Positions 1-9,200 of a stretch of DNA of 27,503 bases are shown here, piece after piece. How positions within the stretch are numbered: position 1 is the stretch's first letter; each line of letters begins with the position of its first letter. The DNA comes from a virus: positions 1 through 27,503 of the IMG/VR virus record IMGVR_UViG_3300030060_007261. One strand, 5' to 3'. Below the pieces are notes generated by a model that was not told where the DNA came from, searched no databases, and saw only the letters and a program-made list of their open reading frames with translations. Position numbers and translations under genes: made by a program.

Positions 1-1550
1 ATCATATCATCAACTCTATTTCGCAATAAATCTCTAACAACCATTTCATTGCCATCTTTATCAATTAAAACATCAAAAGGGCCTATATCTTCTGAAGCCC
101 CTACTGATGAGCTTAAAATTTTATCGATATTCAAAGTTTTATCTGAAAGCATAATACCATCAGGTAACTCAATTTTTTGAGAAACAAAATTATCCTCATC
201 AAGTTCATTAATTTTAACTGATATTCTATTTAAAGCATTTTGATTACCTGTTACACTAAAAACTTCAGGCATTCCAGGAGTTATATTCAAATCAAATAAA
301 TCAGTTTCAACAATATCTAAATCCAAATAGTCGCCCATATCAATTATGTCATTCATATTAAAAAACCCAAGGTCAGAAATTTTATTAAACTGAACCTTGA
401 GGTCAAGTGCTGGCGCTTCACTTTGTGAAATAATATTTGCTATTGAGCCTGTTATACTTGTATTATTTGAATTTGTAAGCAACAAAGTTTTAAAATCTGC
501 AAATTTTTGTGTAGCAAACTCTGGCCTTACAACACTTCCAAATCCACCTACTTCATCTTGTAAAGGGGTGCCAAATTGCTCTATAAAAGTTTCTGTAATT
601 GGTTTGTAAAGTCTTACTATTTGTTCTTGTCCTGCTGGATTTACAATTTTCAACAACCTTTGATTTTCACCATAAATATCAAAAGCACCAGATGTTGCTG
701 GGTCTAAATATGGTTCAGCTTCAAAACCGTATGATGACAATGTTTTGTTGAATTGTTCAGCAGCATCAGATGGGTCTTGAAATAAAAAAGACGGCCCCAA
801 AGAATCTAACAAACCATTTAAAACTTCTGTGTTTTGATACGCACTATAATCAAAGTCAGAGTCATATTGTGCATTTGATTTTGTATTATTTACGTTGTAC
901 TGGTTTTGCCACACAGTACTATCGTTATGCATTTTTATAATATTGTCATCAAATGAATAAGCAATTCCAATATCTTTTGGTTTTTCTGAATAAATTGGTT
1001 TGAATGTAATTTCGCCACCACCTGTTTTCATTGGATACATTTCTATATCAGGTATGTTATCTTTTCTTACTTCATTCCTAGGTAACAAATCAGCTCCATC
1101 TTCGTCGATGAAATCAAAGCTTGTATCTGTATCCGTAAATATAGTTCCCTCTGGTTTATATTGTTGTTTGTTATTAAGAATATAATTGGCTTTCAATTCA
1201 TTTTTCTTATACTCCTCTTTTTTTGTATCACGAAAACTATTGAATAAGTCTTCTAGTTCTTCTGTCGGTGTTATGGGATTTCCAGCAAAAAAATTTATGT
1301 TATTTACATGATGTTTAAACAGACTAAAATTACCATTATTTACAATTTTATCCATCAGACCACTATTAAGAAGCTCATTTCTATAGTTTTCATTGGGTAC
1401 ATTTTTATTTAAAAAGTCAGTATTCCATGAATTAAGCTTATTAATATCAATTATAGGTGTAACAACAATAGTATCGCTGTTTGGGTCGTAAGTATTTTGC
1501 AACCCATTTGTATTTTGTGAGGTGTTTTCTGGAATTATATTATTAGACAT
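1..1550 (-). CDS. Large virion protein, N-terminal part only (cut by left edge)
   Basis: An open frame of 516 codons begins with ATG at 1550-1548 and runs without a stop to the left edge, so the C-terminal part is missing. It begins MSNNIIPENTSQNTNG and is Asn-rich, acidic and soluble-looking, with no signal peptide or membrane segment. It follows the 638-residue gene after only 2 bases, with an AAATAATTATG leader. A stretch near residues 139-152 (T-x-FDFIDEDG) resembles one in that neighbour (FDFIDQDG). In crAss-like phages the genes after the muzzle protein encode internal virion proteins, including giant ones, and in Cellulophaga phage phi14:2 a virion RNA polymerase. This could be the N-terminus of such a protein. 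No DxDxD polymerase motif is visible in the part present, so the function is inferred from position only. Confidence 0.6.
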   Translation of the reverse strand, partial: MSNNIIPENTSQNTNGLQNTYDPNSDTIVVTPIIDINKLNSWNTDFLNKNVPNENYRNELLNSGLMDKIVNNGNFSLFKHHVNNINFFAGNPITPTEELEDLFNSFRDTKKEEYKKNELKANYILNNKQQYKPEGTIFTDTDTSFDFIDEDGADLLPRNEVRKDNIPDIEMYPMKTGGGEITFKPIYSEKPKDIGIAYSFDDNIIKMHNDSTVWQNQYNVNNTKSNAQYDSDFDYSAYQNTEVLNGLLDSLGPSFLFQDPSDAAEQFNKTLSSYGFEAEPYLDPATSGAFDIYGENQRLLKIVNPAGQEQIVRLYKPITETFIEQFGTPLQDEVGGFGSVVRPEFATQKFADFKTLLLTNSNNTSITGSIANIISQSEAPALDLKVQFNKISDLGFFNMNDIIDMGDYLDLDIVETDLFDLNITPGMPEVFSVTGNQNALNRISVKINELDEDNFVSQKIELPDGIMLSDKTLNIDKILSSSVGASEDIGPFDVLIDKDGNEMVVRDLLRNRVDDM

Positions 1551-1552
1551 AA

Positions 1553-3469
1553 TTATTTAAGCTTATCTATTGCGATACTAATGATATATGAGGCGTGATA
1601 TCTGCTATCAATACCTGGTGGTATCTGACCTGTGTTTATTGACCCATTTTTATTAAAGAATTTGTCAACATGTTTATTGAATTCTGGATATTTACGTAGA
1701 GCATTTAATAAAGCAACAGTTTGTGTTGGAGCAACATAACCTGTAGATTGCTCTATAACGTCATCCCCTGCCTGTAATTGTATTCCGCCTTGCTGAGTAT
1801 ATTTACTTGCTGTTTCACCAAGTTTAGATGTTCCTGAAACAACTACAGCATATCTATTGACCACACCGTTATCAGTCAATTCTTCTGTTTTTATATAACC
1901 AACACCTTGTAAGGTTTCAAATGGTGTGTTTTCAAATGTTTTTAATTTAAGACTTGGGAAGTCTTTTTTATTTAATAACTGTCCCATGTCAATATGCTCT
2001 ACAAATCCTTGTGAAATACTTGTATTTGATAAATCAGCAGTACCGATGCCTAAAACTTTTTCAAATGCAGAAAAGTCATTTGTTTTCCAAGCCACCTGAC
2101 CAGATGGAATCACATTTTTCCAGTCAGTAGCTGCTGGGTTACTCAGTATTCCAGCGTTGCCAGTAGATAAAGTTTTATTTTGTCCTTTAACCACACCTCT
2201 TTCATAGTTTATCTTCTCTGCATTACCATAGATAAATGAGAATAAAGGTGCATTGTTACCGTTCTTTACTGGTGTAAACAATGGGTTTGTTGTAAAATTA
2301 TCTGCCAAGTCAGCAGGTTTAGTGCTTGAGCCTTTGTAGCTAGGATTTTTATAGAAATACTTATCTCTTGTAACATTCAAGGCTGATATAGCATTAGCTC
2401 TAAGAAATCCTCTTGCTAGTTCTCTTTGTTCGTCACTAAGTTGGATTTCTCCATCTTGTGAGTGTCTCAATGTAAAAGGGTCTTCAGTAAATGTAAACCC
2501 ATTTCCATCTGCATCTGCATACATTGGAAGTGTTTTTACTTTTCCATCTTGGTCGATGAAATCAAAGGTAGTTTTTGCCTCCCACTCTTGTTGATTTAGA
2601 GTCTTTACATAAGAGTTTGAATATGGAGCCCTTGCTCCAAGACCCTCGTATAACACACCAATTAAATCAGAATCAACAAAAGAGTTTACAAACCCTTCTA
2701 TATGAGTTCTAATCATTTCTAGATTTTCAGGTTCAGACACTCTTGATAAAAAAGTCCCTTTACCTTTAATGTCAAGTTGTTCAAAATCACCAGGGAAAAA
2801 GCCATACTTTTTGCCAATTTGATTTCTAATACTTTTAGCATAGGCATCTGGGTCAAAATATGCAATATTACCAAACTCAGGATTCATATTGTTAGCAAAT
2901 GGTACCGATATTGGAGTGCCTGCAACTTTTTGACCTTTTGAGTTTGTGTACGTGTAGTATTGTGTAAAAGCTAAACCGTTAGCTGTATCATCTAAAATAG
3001 AAAATCTAGCTGGGTCTAATAAGGCATTTTTGTTACCAAAGTAACCTTGCTCAAACAAATCTAAACTCGCGCCACTAATTTCTCCATCTTGATTTCTTTT
3101 CTTTAAAGTTTCATAATTTTTACCTATGACCTCGTTTCCGTTCACAATCATCCCCATCTCCGTCATGGCATTATTGTATATCCTTGTATAATCTGCCATG
3201 CTAATTTTACCACTTCTATTATCAGCCTCCGCTTGCATAACTCTATTCCTTAACAAAACTCCTGACTCATTATACATTTTATCTAAATCCTGTATACCTG
3301 TCAGAGCAATAGAATCAATTTTTTTACCGAGCTGCATCATATTTTCAGCTCGCATCTCTCTTACATTAGTCCTTATAGCATTAATTTTTTCTTGCCCTTG
3401 CAAGTATAATGCTGCTAGACCTGATATTTTGCTTTCTATTGGTTGTGTTATATATCCGTATTTAGCCAT
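1553..3469 (-). CDS. Probable internal virion (ejected/cargo) protein, 638 aa
   Basis: A complete frame from ATG (3469) to TAA, 9 bases after the preceding gene. The first ~130 residues are predicted mainly helical and coiled (LYLQGQEKINAIRTNVREMR and following). The rest is mixed alpha/beta with no recognised enzymatic motif, and there is no signal peptide or membrane segment. It sits between a small hydrophobic/Ala-Gln-rich protein and a larger truncated protein, after the tail genes. That size series recalls the T7 gp14-gp15-gp16 internal core proteins and the cargo proteins of crAss-like virions. I cannot recognise the family from sequence alone, and the role is inferred from context. The stretch around residues 300-310 (TTFDFIDQDGK) has a counterpart in the next gene, hinting that the two share a fold or partner. 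Confidence 0.6.
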   Translation of the reverse strand: MAKYGYITQPIESKISGLAALYLQGQEKINAIRTNVREMRAENMMQLGKKIDSIALTGIQDLDKMYNESGVLLRNRVMQAEADNRSGKISMADYTRIYNNAMTEMGMIVNGNEVIGKNYETLKKRNQDGEISGASLDLFEQGYFGNKNALLDPARFSILDDTANGLAFTQYYTYTNSKGQKVAGTPISVPFANNMNPEFGNIAYFDPDAYAKSIRNQIGKKYGFFPGDFEQLDIKGKGTFLSRVSEPENLEMIRTHIEGFVNSFVDSDLIGVLYEGLGARAPYSNSYVKTLNQQEWEAKTTFDFIDQDGKVKTLPMYADADGNGFTFTEDPFTLRHSQDGEIQLSDEQRELARGFLRANAISALNVTRDKYFYKNPSYKGSSTKPADLADNFTTNPLFTPVKNGNNAPLFSFIYGNAEKINYERGVVKGQNKTLSTGNAGILSNPAATDWKNVIPSGQVAWKTNDFSAFEKVLGIGTADLSNTSISQGFVEHIDMGQLLNKKDFPSLKLKTFENTPFETLQGVGYIKTEELTDNGVVNRYAVVVSGTSKLGETASKYTQQGGIQLQAGDDVIEQSTGYVAPTQTVALLNALRKYPEFNKHVDKFFNKNGSINTGQIPPGIDSRYHASYIISIAIDKLK

Positions 3470-3478
3470 ATTTGTTTT

Positions 3479-4534
3479 TTATAATTTAAAAAGACCAGGG
3501 TATTGTTTTCGCATGTTCAAATTAAACTCTGCTGCTCTATCTGGGAATGTAATACCATTTATCGACATAGTTGGCATTGAAGGATTTGTTAGTGGAAATG
3601 TCAAGTTAGTAGATGGTGGTATCGCTTGTTGAATGGATAAAGGAATCGATTGTATATTTAACGGATTGTTTTGGATGTTTGATAAATATCCAGGTGATAT
3701 TACTCCTCCAAAAGCTCCTCCAGTATTCATATTCATATTTGGAAAAGCACTACTTACTACGTTAGATGTAAAATTAGAGCCTCCTGTTAGCGGAGTTGTT
3801 GTATTATTACCACTTTGAACTATAGGAGCCACCACAGGGGCTGCTCCTTTAAATAATCCTACTGCTCCTTTTCCAATTTCTTTTCCGAAGGTTGTAGTAC
3901 TTCTCAGTGCATTACCAAAGAATGAACCACCAGCTTTCTGTGTGCCTTTACCAAATGCTGTTTTGAAAATATTAGTGCCAGTTTTTTTTGCGGCTTTAAC
4001 ACCTGCATCAAAACCTTTTTGTGCATCAGCCATTTCTTGCGCAGTACCTGCTGAAACTGCAAGTGTTGCTGCATCCATCAATGCGTCTGCTTGCATCTGT
4101 TCACCAGCCATCATTTGTTGTGATAGTGTTTGTCTTTGTATTTGTGTCCTCTGCTCCTGAATTCTTCTCATTTCTTGCTCATCTTGACCTCTTAGTACAT
4201 CTGCCTGGAATTCTTTATCTAACATACTTTCAAAAGCTTTGTTTTCAGCGTCTAGTATATTAGCTTGTCCAGCTTGAAGTAATCCCATGGCTGAAGCAGC
4301 ATCCATACCTTGCGCTACATCTGCTATTGTTCCAAGTTGTGTTGATTGTTGTGATAAAATTCTCTGCTCAGCAGCTAAACTAGGTGCTAATCCTGCAAAA
4401 GCATTTGTAAGCTCTTGGTCTTTAAGTTTTGATAGGCCAGCTCTAGCTTCTGCGGCTAAATTTCCACCTTTGAAAAAGCTATTTACAGCGCTTGCGCCAC
4501 CAACAATCATACCTAATGTAGTCAAAAATGGCAT
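3479..4534 (-). CDS. Probable internal virion / ejection protein, Ala-Gln-rich, 351 aa
   Basis: A complete frame from ATG (4534) to TAA. The N-terminus (MPFLTTLGMIVGGASAVNSFF) is short, hydrophobic and glycine-rich, like the N-termini of T7 gp14-type ejection proteins that enter membranes. Residues ~25-190 form a long Ala/Gln/Glu/Met-rich helical region, probably coiled coil. Residues ~195-235 are Gly/Lys-rich, and the last ~115 residues are Asn/Pro/Ser-rich and probably disordered. The gene follows the tail genes and precedes two larger probable core proteins. These features suggest a virion protein released with the DNA, possibly contributing to the channel through the cell envelope. No enzymatic motif is seen. 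A TAnnTTTG-like box and AT-rich leader precede it at 4535-4568. Confidence 0.6.
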   Translation of the reverse strand: MPFLTTLGMIVGGASAVNSFFKGGNLAAEARAGLSKLKDQELTNAFAGLAPSLAAEQRILSQQSTQLGTIADVAQGMDAASAMGLLQAGQANILDAENKAFESMLDKEFQADVLRGQDEQEMRRIQEQRTQIQRQTLSQQMMAGEQMQADALMDAATLAVSAGTAQEMADAQKGFDAGVKAAKKTGTNIFKTAFGKGTQKAGGSFFGNALRSTTTFGKEIGKGAVGLFKGAAPVVAPIVQSGNNTTTPLTGGSNFTSNVVSSAFPNMNMNTGGAFGGVISPGYLSNIQNNPLNIQSIPLSIQQAIPPSTNLTFPLTNPSMPTMSINGITFPDRAAEFNLNMRKQYPGLFKL

Positions 4535-4554
4535 ATTATTATTTTTAAGTTATA

Positions 4555-4567
4555 CAAATATACAAAA
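4555..4567 (-). promoter_or_regulatory. TATATTTG box and TTTTGTATA element upstream of the 351-aa gene
   Basis: The 34-base gap contains TATATTTG (4562-4555) on the coding strand, overlapping the upstream end of a TTTTGTATA element (4567-4559). The first matches the Bacteroidota -7 box TAnnTTTG. The second recurs at a similar distance from two other starts in this window. I see no matching -33 TTTG at normal spacing, so a promoter is possible but unproven. Confidence 0.3.
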
Positions 4568-4568
4568 A

Positions 4569-5360
4569 TTACAAATTGCTCTTAACAGCTTCAGTAGATG
4601 CGCAATACAACTCATAAGCGTTTGGATTGTCATTTGTAAGTTTTATTTGGCAGTAGTATCCTCTGATACCTCTAGACTCTGCACTAAGGTCTTTTCCAAC
4701 AAACATATATTCCCCAACACTTGCTTCAAAAGTAGTACTGTTGTTGGGTGTTTGTAACACCTGAACCGTATCTCTTATAACACCAGAAGATGCATCTGAA
4801 GTAAACAATTGAATTTCTCCTACAAGTTGTGTTCCTGATGTACCGTTCAAATACAAGAAATCTCCAACATTAGCGTTTGAGGATATAGAGTTTGCAAATC
4901 TATATCTTTTTGCGTTTATTTTTTCTGCTAAATTACCTATTCCAATAACAGATAATTCGTTAAAATTTAACCTTCCATCTATACTTCCAGCACCGTTTTG
5001 CCTTATATATGTTGAGTAATAAGATTCAAATCTTTCAAACTTACCTTCATCAATTAATCCTGATTCTAAATCCGTCGTAAGCACTGCTGCCCAGTTGTTT
5101 GACTCAGTTTCGAGTGTCAAGTTTTTAAATAACTTTACTTCTCCTGGCGATTCATTAGCAACAAATGTAATATCAACACCATATCCTACTCCATAAAACG
5201 TAGTTCTGGCAACAGTATCAACATGATGTTCATACAGTTCTCCACCTTTGAATGTAAAAAATCGTGTACCAATCCTTGCCATCCACTCTGGTGTCCATGA
5301 GTGAAACGAAGTCCACCCATTATTTCTTTCATCATATGTAACAGTTTTTCTAAAAGACAT
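4569..5360 (-). CDS. Detached C-terminal domain of the tail stabilisation/muzzle protein family, 263 aa
   Basis: A complete frame from ATG (5360) to TAA, 11 bases after the 1793-residue muzzle gene. The sequence begins with NNGWTSFHSWTPEWM, followed by FFTFKGGELYEHH, TTFYGV and ESPGEVKLFKNLTLE, and ends with SAESRGIRGYYCQIKLTND...YELYCAST. From memory these are the hallmarks of the final part of crAss-like tail stabilisation proteins, where they normally follow a GGYDP...Y-hh-T strand in the same polypeptide. Here that strand is at about residue 1150 of the upstream protein and this domain is a separate gene. It probably still assembles with the muzzle at the distal tail. The protein is beta-rich with no enzyme motif. 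The alternative is a separate baseplate protein that only resembles the domain. Confidence 0.65.
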   Translation of the reverse strand: MSFRKTVTYDERNNGWTSFHSWTPEWMARIGTRFFTFKGGELYEHHVDTVARTTFYGVGYGVDITFVANESPGEVKLFKNLTLETESNNWAAVLTTDLESGLIDEGKFERFESYYSTYIRQNGAGSIDGRLNFNELSVIGIGNLAEKINAKRYRFANSISSNANVGDFLYLNGTSGTQLVGEIQLFTSDASSGVIRDTVQVLQTPNNSTTFEASVGEYMFVGKDLSAESRGIRGYYCQIKLTNDNPNAYELYCASTEAVKSNL

Positions 5361-5371
5361 AATTTTATATT

Positions 5372-6200
5372 TTATCCATCATCTAATATTCGCGGCCAAC
5401 CTAACGCACCACCATCATCAAATCCTAAGTTTTTTAACTCATTTGTAATGTGGTATAAATAGTAATATTCCCATTTATCAAATCTATCAGTAGTACTTCC
5501 TGGTTTGTATGGCGCCAGACTATTATTTAAAGTAGTTGTACCACTATTTACGACAGCATCTTCAAGGTCATATGTAAATCCTATATAGTTATTTGGGCTT
5601 GATGCATAATCATTTAATCCATTTGTCCCAGTAAAATTACCTGAGCTTGCTTGAACAGCTTGTAAATATTGTTTGAAAGCTGCAGATTTAGTGCCACCCT
5701 CTACATGGAAAACGACTCCTCTATAAAAGTTATTATTAGAAGAATTTAATGTATTAATTCTACTTCTAAGCGAAGCAATATCTGCAGAATGATATCCTCT
5801 AATTGCACCATCATAATTGGTTAGATGATAGCCAGCTGCTATTCCTGCGGAGCCTTCTGCCTCATCTTGAAATACCATAATCACAACGTTGGTAGCATCA
5901 CTAGGGAAGTCGTTATGACCGTTTAAAACAAAATCATTTACATCATTATCTGATAAAGCTGCCCAAGTTCTTTCGATACCATATTCTTCAGAAACACCAG
6001 TATAAACTATTGAAACGTGGCTATCATATTGATTACTACCATTTGTTGCTGGGTTTGTATTTCCGCTAGATGCAGTTCCCCCAGTAGCGTATAAATCTTG
6101 AAGTACGGATTTTAAAGAGTTATCTCTCATATCATTTAAAGCTATTTCAGTGTTATCCATAGAGCCTGAGCCATCAAAATAAATATATATATATGTGTTT
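5372..6200 (-). other. VWA-type domain within the muzzle protein
   Basis: This segment codes for residues ~1519-1793. A hydrophobic strand (YIYIYF) leads straight into DGSGSM, a perfect DxSxS MIDAS motif, followed by a helix (MRDNSLKSVLQDLY). A second hydrophobic strand (TNVVIMVFQDEAEG) places an Asp (D1630) where VWA domains usually have the motif-3 Asp. A later strand (YRGVVFHVEGG) fits a further core strand. VWA domains bind a divalent metal and mediate adhesion. No transmembrane segment or sortase motif is present. Confidence 0.75.
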
Positions 6201-9200
6201 TCATTGATAGATAGCGCCTCTGTAGTTACCCTTGCTACTTGCGAACATGTACCGCCTCTTGTCACTTTATAAGTAAACTCATCCGTCAAGGCACTTCCTG
6301 ATGTATGGGTGTATAATATACTTGTTGTAGGGCTTCCGCTTACAATAGTTGCTGTACCATTGGTAGGAGCTGATTCAATAGTTAATGTATATGCACTTGG
6401 TAGTGTATCATTGTTAACTACGTTTATAGTAGAGCTACCTCCATTCGATATACCAGTTATAGAGTCATCTACTAGAACAGGTAGTTGGTCTCTATAGTCA
6501 TACACTAAATATAAGTTTTCACTAGTTGAGCTTCTGTTAAACGTAAACTGAAGTGTATTTTCCTCTTGTGATGAGGTTTCTACTTGTGTAGTATTGCCAG
6601 TAAAATTAGCATTTGTAAGTATATCAGCTGCTGTTGGATTTATGGCTGCAGTAACCCAATATCCTAAATCATTACATGGATTGAAATCTCCTGTATGTAC
6701 ACCAGCAAGTTTTAAAGAGGAAATTGTAACGGTATCACCATTATCTGGAATATTTGTACTCCCCATAGGGCCGCTGAAGGTTTCGAATCTAGTTACAGTA
6801 TCTACATCAAATGTATCTAAAGCTTCATTGAATATGTTTGCGCTTGAATTTTTAAACCTGTTTACTATTGTTTGGTTAGACTTATAAGCGTCGTTCACAA
6901 CAAGTATTGTCACACTCATCGTCTCTGGAACAGGACATTGATTATGTATTGAAACAACCGACGCCGAGGGATTACTTGAGTCGTTTGTCGTAATTACAGT
7001 AATTGAGGCAGTGTCGTCGTTAGCAGGATTTCCTGAAAAAGTTACGTTTCCAGAACCTGAAACTGTAGTTGTTGTTGTTGTACCATTATAATCTACCGAT
7101 ACATCTACAGAACCACCTGTAATTGTCAAGGCTATAGTGTGTGTTCCAGAAGTTTCTCCTATATTCAGAACGTATGAGAACCCAAGAGTTTTAGAAACTC
7201 TAACATCTAATTGTGAATTACATGTTGTTACAGGTATAATAGGTGTTTTTACAGATTCTCCTGGCGTAATTATATACTGATTGTTTCTTGGGTCATATCC
7301 TCCTGGATTAAAATTATTTCTGTTTGCATATAAATTCTCTTTGAAATACGATTTCATACCTTGTGCTGATATAGGTGTTATTCCGTTTTGTCCTAAACGA
7401 AGAACAGCGCCTCTAAATGGGTCAGCGAAGTACAAACTATTTTCATAAGCGGCAAAACTTTCTGGACTCTTACCTATACCGTATTCTCCAGTAAAAGGCA
7501 CATCCTGACCTAATACCTGCTCAACTCTAGTTAAACTACCTGTGCCATCTGGCTGATTAATAACTCCTTTACCAAATAAAACCCTAGATACTCTGTCTTC
7601 TTGGAAAACTATAACATCATCCTCTCTTGAATAAACTCTTTGAACAGAACCAAACTTCATATCCATAAACTTTGTTATACCTCTACTAGCATTAAACTCA
7701 TTTAAGCTATTGTAATTACTGTTTTCATTAAAAGAGCCGCTGTATATAAGCTTATTCGTGCTGTTTAAAGACTCGTAGCCTTCTAATAAATTTATGTTAG
7801 GTCTTGTGTCCAAATCCATAAAAGGAGTAAATCTATCGTCTCTAATAGATATACTTTCAACACCATTGGCAAAAGAAAAACAATTACCAAAATTAAGTTT
7901 TACGATGGCTGGTTGTGAACTACCTTGATTTTGCTCTGAACCTTGATGAAATCCACTTTCTATTCTAAATGTTTCATCTGTTTCATAATATACTTCGCTA
8001 TTTAATTCTTGTGGGTCTGTTTCGAAAACTATAACTCCATTTAAAAGGATTATATCAATTTTACAGTTTAGAGTATTTCTTTCAAAAAAAGCTGCACTTT
8101 CAGATGGTTCGATTCGCATTGTCCATCTAGTTTGATTGGCTGTGTTGATATTGCCTGTGTCTTTGTATAGGAAAAAAGTAAACTCCTCGTTCTCATTGTT
8201 TTGAGATGGAACAGTAAATTGATTGCAGGTGTGTGTTACACCATTTACCGTGTGAGTAATTGATGTTTTAGCCCAGTTTGTCTCTGCATCAGCCCAAAGC
8301 TCAAAAGCATTAACAGTTGATGTAGTTTCATAATCATTTTCTACTGTAAAACCTTTTTCGTAACTAAAAGATGGGTCTGCATTAAAACCATTTAAAGACC
8401 AATCAATATCTATCCTACTTCCTGTGCTTAACTTTAAATCATTGTAAGCTGACCCATCTGCTTTGATTCTTTGTAAAAACCCAAACTCGGAATCATCCGT
8501 ATTAGCGGCAAGTGAAAAATTACGAGGCAAACTAGGTAAGAAAACTTTTGTTCTTCTTGATGGTTTAGTTCTACTTTTGTGGTCAGTTTGGTCGTAAGAA
8601 ATAAAATTATTTGGGTCAAAATCCATACTAAATTTAGATGGTTTTATCTTCATGTGTAACCCAGCCTTTTCTACTATAGGCTCTCCTGAACCATCAGTGT
8701 TACCCTCAATCCACGATTGCCCAGCTGTCAGCTCATCCGTTGCTTTTTTATCTACAACCTCTAAAACTTTGCATTTTACTTCTTCTCCTAGAGCTCCATC
8801 ATCATCTCTTTTAACTAAAAGCATGGTTCCAGGCTCTACTTTTCCTATATTATTACCTTCTAATGAAATCCATCTGTAAACTCCATCTTCGTAAAAAATT
8901 GTTCCAAATAAATTGTAGTAAACTTCTTTATTTGTTTTTACAAAAAACTTATATCTATTAGCCCAAAAAGGTGGTCTACTGTTAATTGTTATTTTTGCTC
9001 TATTTTGCTTCATAGAGTTACCTACTGGAACAAATATTTCAGAAGTTGAAGTAACGCTTTCTTTTGGTAATAAAACTGAAGTATATCTTCCAAACTCATC
9101 TAAATATGTAATACCAAATTCAAAACTTCTATTGCTTTTTAACGATAGGGTAGAGCCTAATGCTGCAAATGAAGCAACTGTTGTGCTTTGAAATGTAAAC

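Noticed and set aside
4287-4757. Plus-strand open frame of 156 residues
   Set aside because: It spans the gap between two minus-strand genes and overlaps both. The translated sequence is Cys/Ser-rich low-complexity without family features.
6178-6197. AT dinucleotide run and nearby GTT run (about 7063-7081) as regulatory or unstable repeats
   Set aside because: Both are coding (YIYIY before the VWA motif, and a Thr run in the Ig-like segment) and are explained by codon choice.
8434-8619. Minus-strand open frame of 61 residues inside the muzzle gene
   Set aside because: It is a different frame wholly within a strongly supported long gene and has no leader or family signal.
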